A stretch of DNA of 26,105 bases from Halodurantibacterium flavum (GTDB lineage: Bacteria > Pseudomonadota > Alphaproteobacteria > Rhodobacterales > Rhodobacteraceae). Numbering within the stretch: position 1 is the first letter of the stretch; every line of letters starts with the position of its first letter. The notes under the pieces are model-generated. The model was not told the DNA's origin. It was given only the letters and a program-made list of their open reading frames with translations, and made no database searches. Made by a program: the position numbers and the translations under genes. Below, one piece after another: positions 1-8,086 of this stretch. The stretch spans positions 1-26,105 of the forward strand of contig NZ_JBHUGH010000032.1 of the NCBI RefSeq assembly GCF_042681825.1. Reading direction: 5' to 3'.

Positions 1-124
1 TGTGGCAGATCCCCGTCGCCTTGATCTCCACCAGAACCTCGCCCGCACGCGGACCCTCAAGGTTCACCTCCATGACCTCCAATGGCCGCCCAGCCGATAC
101 CGCAACCGCCGCTCGCGTCCGCAT
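1..124 (-). CDS. frmA: S-(hydroxymethyl)glutathione dehydrogenase (class III alcohol dehydrogenase), N-terminal fragment
   Basis: This is the first 41 codons of a gene that runs off the left edge. The translation starts MRTRAAVAVSAGRPLEVMEV and continues to ATGICH, the N-terminus of class III, zinc-dependent alcohol dehydrogenases. These oxidise S-hydroxymethylglutathione, formed from formaldehyde and glutathione, with NAD in the cytosol. The Cys-40/His-41 pair belongs to the catalytic zinc-binding segment (usually CHTD). The start is the ATG at 124, preceded by an AGGAGA ribosome binding site about 5 bases upstream. The gene diverges from the I78 lipoprotein gene, so the 160 bases between them must hold its promoter. 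The family call is firm for such a short piece; the rest of the enzyme, including the structural zinc cysteines, is not visible. Confidence 0.87.
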   Translation of the reverse strand, partial: MRTRAAVAVSAGRPLEVMEVNLEGPRAGEVLVEIKATGICH

Positions 125-284
125 CGCATGTCTCCTGCTTTCGTTTCGCGCGGGAGATTGGGCGAAAGGCCGCCCAGATGCAACCGCGGCGCGGCGCCAG
201 GGGTTGAGCAATCGTGATCGCTGGCAGAAACTTGGCAAGTCTGGGCGCCGCTCTCACGGTGGTGCTGCCGAAAGGAGAAATACG
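125..284. promoter_or_regulatory. Divergent intergenic region between frmA and the I78 lipoprotein gene
   Basis: These 160 non-coding bases separate two divergently transcribed genes and must contain promoters for both. I see the two ribosome binding sites at its ends (AGGAGA on the minus strand near 131-136 and AAAGGAG at 271-277 on the plus strand). I find no convincing -35/-10 pair; TTGAGC near 205 is only a weak -35 candidate. Confidence 0.4.
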
Positions 285-566
285 ATGCTTCGCCCCTTTG
301 CAATCCTTGCCCCACTTGTCGTGCTGGCCGCCGCCTGCGCCCCTCTGCCGGAGGAACCGGTCACGCCGGAACCACAGGACAGCTGCGGGGCCGAGGGGTA
401 TCAGGGTCTTGTCGGCCAGAACGCGCGCGTGATCACGGGCATCAACTTTGCCGGCCCGGTCCGGGTGATCGGCCCGGGCGACATGGTGACGATGGATTTC
501 GCCCCGAACCGCATCAACTTTGCCACTGATGAAGCCGGACGGATCACGCGGGTCTACTGCAGCTGA
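285..566 (+). CDS. I78-family peptidase inhibitor lipoprotein
   Basis: This 93-residue protein is a small secreted protein with a lipoprotein signal. MLRPFAILAPLVVLAAAC fits a short basic start, a hydrophobic stretch and a lipobox ending in Cys-18. The mature part has the signature of inhibitor family I78: a cysteine followed by GAEGYQGLVGQ, then FAGPVRVIGPGD, MDFAPNRINF and a C-terminal RVYCS with a second cysteine likely to pair with the first. Family members block elastase-like or subtilisin-like serine proteases, so a protective role in the periplasm or at the outer membrane is inferred. The start at 285 is chosen over an upstream in-frame ATG because it follows AAAGGAG with about 7 bases spacing and opens directly into the signal sequence. 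It is probably a single-gene unit. Confidence 0.85.
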   Translation: MLRPFAILAPLVVLAAACAPLPEEPVTPEPQDSCGAEGYQGLVGQNARVITGINFAGPVRVIGPGDMVTMDFAPNRINFATDEAGRITRVYCS

Positions 567-570
567 TGCG

Positions 571-596
571 GCTTGATTTGTTGCTGCTTGATTTGT
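571..596 (+). repeat. Direct repeat GCTTGATTTGT x2 ahead of the DUF2794 gene
   Basis: The 11-base word GCTTGATTTGT occurs at 571-581 and again at 586-596, a 15-base period, within the 55 bases between the I78 gene and the DUF2794 gene. The second copy contains TTGATT, which could serve as a -35 element with a poor -10 (TAAGCT at 610-615, 16-base spacer). Whether it is an operator, a promoter part or chance cannot be told from the sequence. Confidence 0.4.
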
Positions 597-621
597 CTGT
601 GGGGCGTCGTAAGCTTGTCGT

Positions 622-966
622 ATGACGCCCCTCACGCCCCACCCGGTTCCGATGCCCGCCGCGCCTGAACAGGTGAGCTTTGACCGGCAGGAGCTCGGGG
701 TGATCCTGGCGCTCTACGGGCGGATGGTGGCCGCGGGCGAGTGGCGCGACTATGGCATTTCCTGCCTGCGCGACATGGCGGTCTTTTCGATCTTTCGCAG
801 GACGGCCGAGAACCCGCTCTACCGGATCGAAAAGCATCCAAAGCTGCGCGCACGGCAGGGGATGTATTCGGTGGTGGGTATGGACGGGCATATCCTGAAG
901 CGAGGCCATGACCTGCGGACGGTGCTGCGCGTGCTGGAACGCAAGCTGATCCGCAGCATCGACTGA
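622..966 (+). CDS. DUF2794 family protein
   Basis: This 114-residue protein of unknown function matches what I know of DUF2794, a family conserved in alphaproteobacteria. Recognisable stretches are FDRQELGVILALYGRMVAAG, EWRDYGISCLRDMAVFSIFR, a run ending AENPLYRIEK and the C-terminal RVLERKLIR. No signal peptide, membrane segment or catalytic motif is visible, so it is likely cytosolic. The start at 622 has no clear Shine-Dalgarno sequence. If TAAGCT at 610-615 is the -10, the transcript would begin at or near the ATG and be leaderless; a second in-frame ATG at 652 also lacks a ribosome binding site. The gene ends 7 bases from the convergent NlpC/P60 gene. The family assignment is from memory; the function is not known. 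Confidence 0.8.
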   Translation: MTPLTPHPVPMPAAPEQVSFDRQELGVILALYGRMVAAGEWRDYGISCLRDMAVFSIFRRTAENPLYRIEKHPKLRARQGMYSVVGMDGHILKRGHDLRTVLRVLERKLIRSID

Positions 967-973
967 CCTAGGA

Positions 974-1822
974 TCAATCCGCCAGACGGCGGATTGTCCG
1001 GAGTACCGTGCCCTCGGCCGCCGTGATCCGGGCAAGCGCCTCGGCCAGCCCTTCATGACACGTCGCCATGGCATGGCCATTGGCATGGATGATCCGGGCT
1101 TCATCCGCGACCAGCGCGACATGCCCTTTCCAGAACAGGATATCCCCACGCCGTGGCGGGGTGGCGAGATCCAGTTTCCGCCCCAGCGCGGATTCCTGCA
1201 GATCGCTGTCGCCGGGGCACGGGATTCCGCAGGCCAGATGCGCCGCCTGCACCAGTCCGGAACAGTCGATGCCCGACCGGCTGTTGCCCCCCCAGAGATA
1301 GGGCGTGCCCAGAAACATCTCGGCGACGGCGACAGGATCGCTCAGGATCTCGCCGACCTCTCTCAGGTGCCGGCGGGGGATAAAGAGCCCGTCTTCGGTC
1401 TCAAGAAACGTGGGATGTTCCGCGGCCACGCGCACACGGCTGCCGAATGACAGGGGTAGACGCTCGATCAGCTTGATGTCGGGGCCGGGATAGGCATGGG
1501 TTGCGGGGGCGGCCACCCAATGGGTCGCCGCCACATCGGCGCCAAGTGCTGTCTCGGCGATCCAGCCGCAATAACCGTCCCGGTCAAGCTGGCCAAAGGC
1601 CATGCCGTCACGCCGGTCGAGGATCAGCGCCCGCTCTCCGTAAAGGGCCTGACGGTCGCGGGGGCCGCCAGGGCGGGCAAGCAGGTCGGTGACCGGCTGC
1701 GTGATGCGGTGCCAGATGCCATCCGCATAGACCGGCGCGTCGATTTTGCCCCGCAGACTGCTATGGGCCACGTGGCCGCTGAACGGGGTCAGACGGCGGT
1801 CAGGGGGCTGTGAGTTTGTCAA
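974..1822 (-). CDS. NlpC/P60 family (C40) peptidase with N-terminal SH3-like region
   Basis: This 282-residue cysteine peptidase has no signal peptide and is therefore probably cytosolic. Residues about 25-155 look like one or two SH3-type modules (for example ALILDRRDGMAFGQ, GYCGWI, FIPRRHL). The C-terminal NlpC/P60 domain begins near 163 with the family hallmark YLWGGNSRSGIDCSGL. The catalytic Cys is 187, the His is 234 (GHVAL), and the third polar residue is probably His-246 (HANGH). Related cytosolic enzymes, such as Bacillus YkfC-type gamma-D-glutamyl-diamino acid endopeptidases, cut between D-Glu and diaminopimelate in murein peptides; that substrate is inferred here. The start codon overlaps the stop of the M17 aminopeptidase gene by 4 bp (ATGA), indicating translational coupling. 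Together with the MFS gene upstream it suggests import and stepwise breakdown of peptides. Confidence 0.9.
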   Translation of the reverse strand: MTNSQPPDRRLTPFSGHVAHSSLRGKIDAPVYADGIWHRITQPVTDLLARPGGPRDRQALYGERALILDRRDGMAFGQLDRDGYCGWIAETALGADVAATHWVAAPATHAYPGPDIKLIERLPLSFGSRVRVAAEHPTFLETEDGLFIPRRHLREVGEILSDPVAVAEMFLGTPYLWGGNSRSGIDCSGLVQAAHLACGIPCPGDSDLQESALGRKLDLATPPRRGDILFWKGHVALVADEARIIHANGHAMATCHEGLAEALARITAAEGTVLRTIRRLAD

Positions 1823-3201
1823 AGCCCGGCAACCTTCGGCAGCATCTCCAGAAGGGCGCGCGCGCCCTGTCCCACCCCACCGGGCGCACGCGCCGGGGCG
1901 TCGGAGGGTTGCCAGCCATAGATGTCGAAATGCGTGTAGCGCGGGTTCCGGACAAAGCGGCGCAGGAACAGGGCGGCGGTGATGGACCCTGCAAAGCCGC
2001 CTTTCGGCGCATTGTCGAGATCGGCGATCCCCGGCTCGATCATCGTCTCATAGGGCGTCCAGAACGGCATCCGCCAGACCGGGTCGCGCACCCGGGCTGC
2101 CGCCGTGCCCAAGGCCTGCGCGACGTCGTCGTCATCGGTGTAGAAGGGCGCCAGATCCGGCCCCAGCGCGACGCGGGCGGCGCCGGTCAGCGTCGCCATG
2201 GATACCAGAAGATCCGGGTCTTCCTCATCCGCCAGCGCGAGCGCATCGGCCAGAACCAGCCGCCCCTCGGCATCGGTGTTGTTGATCTCGACCGTCAGCC
2301 CCTTGCGCGAGGTCAGGATGTCCTGCGGGCGCATCGCATTGCCCGCGATCGCGTTCTCGACCGCGGGGATCAGGACGCGCAGTCGCAGCCGCAGGCCAAG
2401 CGCCATGATCATCTGCGCCAGCCCGAGAACCGCCGCGGCACCGCCCATGTCCTTTTTCATCAGCCCCATCGAGGCGGAGGGCTTGATATCGAGCCCGCCC
2501 GTGTCGAAACAGACGCCCTTGCCAACCAGCGTCACCATCGGCCCCTCATGCCCCCAGCGCATGTCGAGAAGCCGTGGCGCCCGGGCCGATGCGCGCCCGA
2601 CCGCATGGATCATCGGAAAGTTCTGGGCGAGCAGATCGTCCCCCCGGATCACGCTGGATTGGGCGCCGAACCGGCGGGCGAGGGCAAGAAACGCCTCTTC
2701 CAGCTCATCCGGGCCCATGTCCGAAGCGGGCGTGTTGATCAGGTCGCGGGTCAGCGCCTCGCCGGCCGCGATCGCTTCCAGCCGGGCGGCGTCGATCCCG
2801 TCGGGCGCAACAAGCCGCGCCTTGGGGGCGGGCAGCTTTGCATAGCGGTCAAAGCGATACCCCTCCAGAAGCCAGCCGAGCGCGGCCTCTTCCAGATCAT
2901 CGGGGCTCAGGTCGTGCACCATCGCCCAGGTGCCGGCCGGCAGGCGCGACGCCGCGCGGGCCAGACCGAAACGCGACCGGGCCCGCGTCTGCGCGGTACC
3001 GCGACCGAGCACCGCACCCGCAGGCGCACCGTCAGCCCCCGGCAGCAGGCAGACCTCGCCCAGCTTTGCCTCGAACCCCGCGCCCTTGATCCATGCCTGC
3101 TCGGCCGCCGGGCGGTCCGACAACCAGTCGGCAAGCCCGTCGGCATCGACGATGTAAAGCGGCAAGGCGGCGGCGCCGGCGGGGGCGAAAGCGAGGCTCA
3201 T
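1819..3201 (-). CDS. Leucyl aminopeptidase family protein (peptidase M17)
   Basis: This 460-residue metallo-aminopeptidase removes N-terminal residues from peptides in the cytosol. The N-terminal third is the variable M17 domain. The catalytic part contains VGKGVCFDTGGLDIKPS (around 226-242), MKKDMGG (248-254) and NTDAEGRLVLADAL (308-321). These supply the two-metal site residues, among them Lys-228, Asp-233, Asp-251, Asp-310 and Glu-312, so the active site looks intact. At 460 residues it is slightly shorter than E. coli PepA (about 500), as is usual for the alphaproteobacterial subgroup. It begins 36 bases after the MFS gene and overlaps the NlpC/P60 gene by 4 bp, so the three are likely co-transcribed. 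The family is certain; the natural substrate is not. Confidence 0.93.
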   Translation of the reverse strand: MSLAFAPAGAAALPLYIVDADGLADWLSDRPAAEQAWIKGAGFEAKLGEVCLLPGADGAPAGAVLGRGTAQTRARSRFGLARAASRLPAGTWAMVHDLSPDDLEEAALGWLLEGYRFDRYAKLPAPKARLVAPDGIDAARLEAIAAGEALTRDLINTPASDMGPDELEEAFLALARRFGAQSSVIRGDDLLAQNFPMIHAVGRASARAPRLLDMRWGHEGPMVTLVGKGVCFDTGGLDIKPSASMGLMKKDMGGAAAVLGLAQMIMALGLRLRLRVLIPAVENAIAGNAMRPQDILTSRKGLTVEINNTDAEGRLVLADALALADEEDPDLLVSMATLTGAARVALGPDLAPFYTDDDDVAQALGTAAARVRDPVWRMPFWTPYETMIEPGIADLDNAPKGGFAGSITAALFLRRFVRNPRYTHFDIYGWQPSDAPARAPGGVGQGARALLEMLPKVAGL

Positions 3202-3237
3202 GTTCGACAGGTCCGTTCAGATGCGATTTGCCGCAAC

Positions 3238-4509
3238 CTAGCCCGGCGTCGCTGCAGGCGAAAGAGGGCGGAGTTTGACGGGGCTTTCCCGCACCGGCAG
3301 ATGGACCAGCGCGGAAAACGCGCCCACGCCCACACCGATCCACCAGACCAGCGTGTAGTCGCCGGTGATGTCATACATACGGCCGCCCAGCCAGACGCCC
3401 ATGAAAGAGCCGAGCTGATGGCTGAAGAACACGATCCCGTAAAGCGTGCCCATGTAGCGCAGCCCGTAGATATAGGCCACAAGCCCCGAGGTGAGCGGGA
3501 CCGTCGCAAGCCAGAGCGAGCCCATGGCGACGGAAAAGAGAATGACCGTGCCGGGCGTGATCGGCGTCAGGATGAAGGCCGCGGCGACAAATGTCCGCGC
3601 CGCATAGATCCCGGCCAGCAGGTATTTCCGGCTGTAGCGTTTTCCCAGCCATCCGGCGAGGATCGTGCCGCCGATATTGGCAAGCCCGATCAACGATATC
3701 GCGACAGCGCCAAGCGCCGATGTCGTCGTGATGCCCATCCCGGCGAGCATCCCGCCCGGATCGATCGCGCCGCACATCTCGGTCACGAAGGCGGGGAAAT
3801 GCGCGGTGATGAAGGCCAGTTGATACCCGCAGGAGAAAAAGCCGAGGAAGATCAGCGTGAAGGACGGATCGCGGAAGGCGCGCAAGAGCACGGTGCCCAT
3901 ACGCTCTTCCAGCTCGGCGCGCGTCGCGGGGGTGGGGCTGCGCATCATCGGCAGGGCAAAGAGCGAGGCGAGGATCATCCCCGCAAAGATCAGGAACACG
4001 GTCTGCCAGGACACGACCGACAGCAAGAGCTCGGCAAGCGGCGCGCCAAAGACCTGCCCGGCCGACCCTGCGGCGGTGGCGATCCCCAGCGCGACGGAGC
4101 GGTTTTCATCCGAGGCCGCGCGGCCAACCACGGCGAGGATCACGCCAAAACCGGTTCCCGCGATGCCGAAGCCCACCAGTATTTCCAGCAACTGGTGCTG
4201 CCCCGGCGTGATCGCATAGGACGAAAGCACCAGACCGGCCGCATAGACCAGCGCGCCGATGATGATCGCCCGGCGATCGCCGAACCGTTCCGCGATCGCC
4301 CCGAAAATTGGCTGCCCGAAGCCCCATGCGAGGTTCTGGATGGCGATCGCAAGGCTGAACTCGGCGCGAAGCCAGCCGAACTCTTCCGCGATGGGGATCT
4401 GAAAGACGCCAAAGCTCGCCCGGACGGCAAAGCTGATCATGATGATGATGCACCCGCCGATCAGCACGGGGGTAAAGAGGGGGGCGTCCCGGGTCTGGGA
4501 ATGGGGCAT
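3238..4509 (-). CDS. MFS transporter, 12-helix type
   Basis: This 423-residue inner-membrane protein of the major facilitator superfamily has about 12 hydrophobic segments. The first spans roughly residues 13-35 (VLIGGCIIIMISFAVRASFG). The loop AIAERFGDRRAIIIG resembles the MFS motif between helices 2 and 3, and GWLGKRYSRKYLLAG is the matching element in the second half. The overall pattern recalls monocarboxylate or oxalate/formate-type carriers, but the substrate cannot be read from the sequence. I chose the ATG at 4509 (MPHSQTRDAPL), behind a modest AAGG site, over a longer frame starting at 4587, because the extra 26 residues are not transporter-like. It is the first gene of a probable unit with the M17 aminopeptidase and the NlpC/P60 peptidase, which makes a peptide-related cargo worth considering. 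Confidence 0.88.
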   Translation of the reverse strand: MPHSQTRDAPLFTPVLIGGCIIIMISFAVRASFGVFQIPIAEEFGWLRAEFSLAIAIQNLAWGFGQPIFGAIAERFGDRRAIIIGALVYAAGLVLSSYAITPGQHQLLEILVGFGIAGTGFGVILAVVGRAASDENRSVALGIATAAGSAGQVFGAPLAELLLSVVSWQTVFLIFAGMILASLFALPMMRSPTPATRAELEERMGTVLLRAFRDPSFTLIFLGFFSCGYQLAFITAHFPAFVTEMCGAIDPGGMLAGMGITTTSALGAVAISLIGLANIGGTILAGWLGKRYSRKYLLAGIYAARTFVAAAFILTPITPGTVILFSVAMGSLWLATVPLTSGLVAYIYGLRYMGTLYGIVFFSHQLGSFMGVWLGGRMYDITGDYTLVWWIGVGVGAFSALVHLPVRESPVKLRPLSPAATPG

Positions 4510-4661
4510 GGCGTAACCTTTCGAACCGGGACAAGCTGTCGCAGGCGGACCCCCGGCGTCAATCGCGTTTTCCTGAACGATCCCCATCGCGAATGGTGAT
4601 GCGGCGCGGGTCGTGGTGCCTGCCGCTTTTCATCCCCCCGGCGCGGCGCTATGGAACGGGC

Positions 4662-5759
4662 ATGAGCGAGAGCCTGACCGACATATACGACCGCCGCGTT
4701 TCTGGCGGCACGATCCGCGACGACCTGGCGCAGCGCGCCATCCTGCCCTTGTTGCAGGACATTCGCGCCGCGCTGGAAACCGCGCAACCGGCCTCGGGCG
4801 GGCTGTTCGGCCGGCTCTTTCCCCGAAAGGTCGCAGCGCCGCGCGGCCTCTATCTCTGGGGCGGGGTGGGCCGGGGCAAGTCGATGCTGATGGACCTGTT
4901 CTTTGCGTCGGTGGGGATCGAGGCAAAGCGGCGCGTCCACTTTCACGCGTTCATGCAGGAAATTCAGGCGGGGATGCACAAGGCCCGCCAGACGGGGGTG
5001 GATGACGCCCTTGCCCCGGTGGCGCATGAGGTTGCACGGTCGGTGCGGCTTCTTTGTTTCGACGAGATGCAGATCACCGACATAACGGATGCGATGGTGG
5101 TCGGCCGCCTGTTCCAGATGCTCTTCGATGCCGGGGTGACGGTTGTCACGACATCGAACCGGCCGCCCGACGATCTTTACAAGGATGGCCTGAACCGGGC
5201 GCTGTTCCTGCCCTTCATCGCGCTGTTGAAAGAGCGGATGGCGGTCCACGCGCTCGAAAGCCCGACCGATTACCGGCAGGATCGTATCGCCGGGTCGCCC
5301 GTGTATTTCAGCCCCTCGGGCGCCGCAGCGCGGACGCAGATCGACCGGATATGGGAGGATCTGACAGGGGGGCAGGCCGCCCCGCATGCGCTGACCGTCA
5401 AGGGTCGCAAGGTCGTTCTGCCCGCATTTCACAACGGCATGGCCCGCGCCTCGTTCTGGGAACTGTGCGGCCAGCCGCTGGGGCCTGCGGATTATCTGGC
5501 GCTTGCCGATGCCGTTCGGCTCCTGGTGCTGGAGGATATCCCGAGGCTGAGTGCGCAGAACTTCAATGAGGCGAAGCGGTTCGTGACGCTGGTCGATGCG
5601 CTCTATGAAGGCAGGGTGCGTCTCATCGCCAGTGCCGCCGACGTGCCGGAATACCTCTATAACGAAGGCAGCGGCAGCTTTGAGTTCGAGCGGACGGCGA
5701 GCCGGCTGCGGGAAATGCAGGACGCGAACTGGGGGCAGGACGTCCCGCCCCCGGCCTAG
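4662..5759 (+). CDS. zapE: Cell division protein ZapE (AFG1-like ATPase)
   Basis: This 365-residue P-loop ATPase belongs to the AFG1/ZapE family. The Walker A is GGVGRGKS at 67-74 (GLYLWGGVGRGKSMLMDLF). The Walker B is LLCFDEMQITDITDAM, with Asp-134 and Glu-135. The sensor-like TTSNRPPDDLYKDGLNR and the C-terminal RFVTLVDALYE are both typical of the family. E. coli ZapE interacts with FtsZ at the constriction site, and mitochondrial AFG1 works in protein quality control; which role dominates here is unknown. The start at 4662 is preferred to an upstream in-frame ATG at 4593 because MSESLTDIYDRRV matches family N-termini; the ribosome binding site (GGAACGGG) is weak. The gene is divergent from the MFS gene and ends 9 bases from the convergent folC. 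Confidence 0.92.
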   Translation: MSESLTDIYDRRVSGGTIRDDLAQRAILPLLQDIRAALETAQPASGGLFGRLFPRKVAAPRGLYLWGGVGRGKSMLMDLFFASVGIEAKRRVHFHAFMQEIQAGMHKARQTGVDDALAPVAHEVARSVRLLCFDEMQITDITDAMVVGRLFQMLFDAGVTVVTTSNRPPDDLYKDGLNRALFLPFIALLKERMAVHALESPTDYRQDRIAGSPVYFSPSGAAARTQIDRIWEDLTGGQAAPHALTVKGRKVVLPAFHNGMARASFWELCGQPLGPADYLALADAVRLLVLEDIPRLSAQNFNEAKRFVTLVDALYEGRVRLIASAADVPEYLYNEGSGSFEFERTASRLREMQDANWGQDVPPPA

Positions 5760-5768
5760 TCCTTCTTC

Positions 5769-7043
5769 CTAGTCGTTTTCGCGCAGCACCGTGCCCGCGA
5801 GATAAAGCGATCCGCAGATCAGCACGCGGGCCGAGGGCGCCTCGGCAACGATCCGGCCCAGTGCGTCAGCGACAGAGGGTGCGGTGGCGCAGTCCATCCC
5901 GGCGGCGCGTGCGGCGGCCTCGGTTTCCTGGGCCGTAAGCGTCGCCTTTTCGCCGGGAATGGAAACTGCGTGCAGCCGGACCGTGTGGGGAACGAGCGGC
6001 CGCAGATAGCCGCCGATATCCTTGGTGTTGAGCATCCCGCAGATCAGATAAGTCGGCCGTTCCGGCATCCGCGCAAGGGTCGCCGCCAGCGCCTCACCAG
6101 CCGAGGGGTTGTGCCCGCCATCGAGCCAGAGCTCTGCCCCCGGTGCCGCGTCGGGCAGGGGGCCGCGGCGCAGCCGCTGCATCCGCGCGGGCCACCGGGC
6201 CCCGGTCACGGCGGCTTCCATTGCGGTTTCGGCGACGCCCAGATGCCTCAGCGCCGCCAGCGCCGCCCCCGCGTTCATGATCTGATGCGCGCCGGGCAGG
6301 TTCGGCAGGGGCAGGTCCAAGAGCCCGGTCTCATCCTGATAGATCAGGCGACCGCGTTCCTCCCAGGCGTGCCAGTGCTGCCCATGGGCCAGAACCGGCG
6401 CGCCCAGTTCGGCGGCACGGGCCTCGATCACCGCCAGCGCCGCGTCCTCTTGCGGGCCGACGATGCAGGGCACGCCACGCTTGATGATCCCGGCCTTCTC
6501 GCGCGCGATCTCGGCCAGGGTTTCGCCCAGATATTGCTGATGGTCGAGCGACACCGGCGTGATTATGGTCAGTGCGGGGCGGTCGATCACGTTGGTCGCG
6601 TCGAGCCGTCCGCCAAGCCCCACCTCAAGCAGCGTGTAATCTGCCGGAACCCGCGCGAAGGCGAGCAGCGCCGCGCAGGTCGTGATCTCGAAATAGGTGA
6701 TGCCCTGGCCCTGGTTCGCCTGTTCGCATTCGTCCAGAAACGCCGTCAGGTCGGTTTCCGAAATCAGTTCCCCGGCAAGGCGGATGCGTTCGTGAAAACG
6801 TACCAGATGCGGCGAGGTATAGGCATGGACCCGGCTTCCGGCGGCCTCCAGCCCCGCGCGGATCATGGCCTGGGTCGATCCCTTGCCATTCGTTCCGGCG
6901 ATATGGATGACGGGCGGCAGGCGCCGTTCGGGGTGGTCGAGCGCCGAAAGCAGGCGCCAGACGCGGTCCAGCGTCAGGTCGATGATCTTGGGATGCAGCG
7001 ACATCATCCGTTCAAGGATGATGTCAGAGGCGGGCGCCGTCAC
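5769..7043 (-). CDS. folC: Bifunctional folylpolyglutamate synthase / dihydrofolate synthase
   Basis: This 424-residue ATP-dependent ligase of the Mur-ligase superfamily adds glutamate to dihydropteroate and to folates in the cytosol. The ATP loop is HIAGTNGKGSTQAMI (GTNGKGS at 50-56), followed by the family sequences YTSPHLVRFHERIRL and TYFEITTCAALLAF. Further on are LGGRLDATNV and the C-terminal Mur-ligase segment LDGGHNPSAG. Length and motifs are normal. The gene overlaps the end of accD by 4 bp (ATGA), giving the accD-folC order also found in E. coli, so one transcript is expected. The first ATG is used; the methionines at 13 and 14 are alternatives. Confidence 0.95.
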   Translation of the reverse strand: MTAPASDIILERMMSLHPKIIDLTLDRVWRLLSALDHPERRLPPVIHIAGTNGKGSTQAMIRAGLEAAGSRVHAYTSPHLVRFHERIRLAGELISETDLTAFLDECEQANQGQGITYFEITTCAALLAFARVPADYTLLEVGLGGRLDATNVIDRPALTIITPVSLDHQQYLGETLAEIAREKAGIIKRGVPCIVGPQEDAALAVIEARAAELGAPVLAHGQHWHAWEERGRLIYQDETGLLDLPLPNLPGAHQIMNAGAALAALRHLGVAETAMEAAVTGARWPARMQRLRRGPLPDAAPGAELWLDGGHNPSAGEALAATLARMPERPTYLICGMLNTKDIGGYLRPLVPHTVRLHAVSIPGEKATLTAQETEAAARAAGMDCATAPSVADALGRIVAEAPSARVLICGSLYLAGTVLREND

Positions 7044-8011
7044 GCTTTGGGCTCTGTCGCGGCGGGCGGTTCGGCTGCCGGCTCCGGGGACGGCGGCACC
7101 GTCTCGGGAACGGCGGGAACCTCTGGCGTGCCGGGTGCCGGCAGATCCGCGGTCACGGCAGGGGGTTGCAGGGTCAGCATCCGCACGATGGAAATCAGTT
7201 CCTCGCGCAGTGCCTTGCGATGCGTTACCCGGTCCAGCATCCCGTGGTCGAGCAGGTATTCGGCGCGCTGGAACCCGTCGGGCAGTTTCTCGCGGATGGT
7301 CTGTTCGATCACCCTTGGCCCGGCAAAGCAGATCAGCGCGTTCGGCTCGGCGATCTGCACATCGCCCAGCATCGCGTAAGATGCCGTCACCCCGCCCGTG
7401 GTCGGATGGGTCAGCACGACGATATAGGGCAGCCCCGCCTCTTTCAGCATCTGCACCGCGACGGTGGTGCGGGGCATCTGCATCAGCGACAGGATCCCCT
7501 CCTGCATCCGTGCGCCACCTGCGGCGGAAAAGAGGATGAGCGGCCGCCGCAGTGCCACCGCGCGCTCGGCGGCAGCGATGATGGCATTGCCGACATACAT
7601 GCCCATCGACCCGCCCATGAAGCTGAAATCCTGCCCGGCGGCAACGATGGGGGTGCGGCCCATCTCACCCTCGGCGACCAGCATCGCCTCTTTCTCGCCG
7701 GTCGATTTCTGCGCGGCCTTCATCCGGTCGGGGTATTTCTTCTGGTCGCGGAACTGCAGCGGGTCGGCGATGGGTTCGGGCACCTTCACCTCGGTGAAGA
7801 TGCCGCCGTCGAACAGCGCCTCGAAGCGCTGGCGCGGGGTGATGCCCATGTGATGGTCGCAATTCGTGCAGACGTTCAGGTTGTCGGCCAGTTCGCGATG
7901 AAACAGCATCGTTCCGCATTCGGGGCATTTGGTCCACAGGTTTTCCGGCACCTCGCGCCGCGAGAAGAGCGAATTGATCTTCGGGCGGACATAATTGGTG
8001 ATCCAGTTCAT
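7040..8011 (-). CDS. accD: Acetyl-CoA carboxylase carboxyltransferase subunit beta
   Basis: This 323-residue protein is the beta half of the carboxyltransferase that moves the carboxyl group from carboxybiotin to acetyl-CoA, the first committed step of fatty acid synthesis; it pairs with AccA, which is not in this window. A zinc ribbon with cysteines 29, 32, 48 and 51 (CPEC...CTNC) lies near the N-terminus. The crotonase-like core follows, with SAAGGARMQEGILSLMQM and YIVVLTHPTTGGVTASYAMLGD. The start at 8011 (MNWITNYVRPK) matches AccD N-termini; a frame extension to 8086 is rejected. The ribosome binding site is weak (GGGTAG). The last 35 or so residues are an odd Pro/Ala/Glu-rich tail (PGTPEVPAVPETVPPSPEP) that the core enzyme does not need. 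folC follows with a 4-bp overlap. Confidence 0.96.
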   Translation of the reverse strand: MNWITNYVRPKINSLFSRREVPENLWTKCPECGTMLFHRELADNLNVCTNCDHHMGITPRQRFEALFDGGIFTEVKVPEPIADPLQFRDQKKYPDRMKAAQKSTGEKEAMLVAEGEMGRTPIVAAGQDFSFMGGSMGMYVGNAIIAAAERAVALRRPLILFSAAGGARMQEGILSLMQMPRTTVAVQMLKEAGLPYIVVLTHPTTGGVTASYAMLGDVQIAEPNALICFAGPRVIEQTIREKLPDGFQRAEYLLDHGMLDRVTHRKALREELISIVRMLTLQPPAVTADLPAPGTPEVPAVPETVPPSPEPAAEPPAATEPKA

Positions 8012-8086
8012 GCGGTAACTACCCTTCAACCCAGTCTGTGGCTCAGTCTGCGGCCCTGAAATAAGCCGCGCGATGCCGGATTGCAA

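Noticed and set aside
1810..4599. A 929-codon open frame on the plus strand
   Set aside because: It is entirely antisense to the M17 aminopeptidase and MFS genes, is full of Arg/His/Gln/Asp typical of GC-rich antisense frames, and has no domain pattern.
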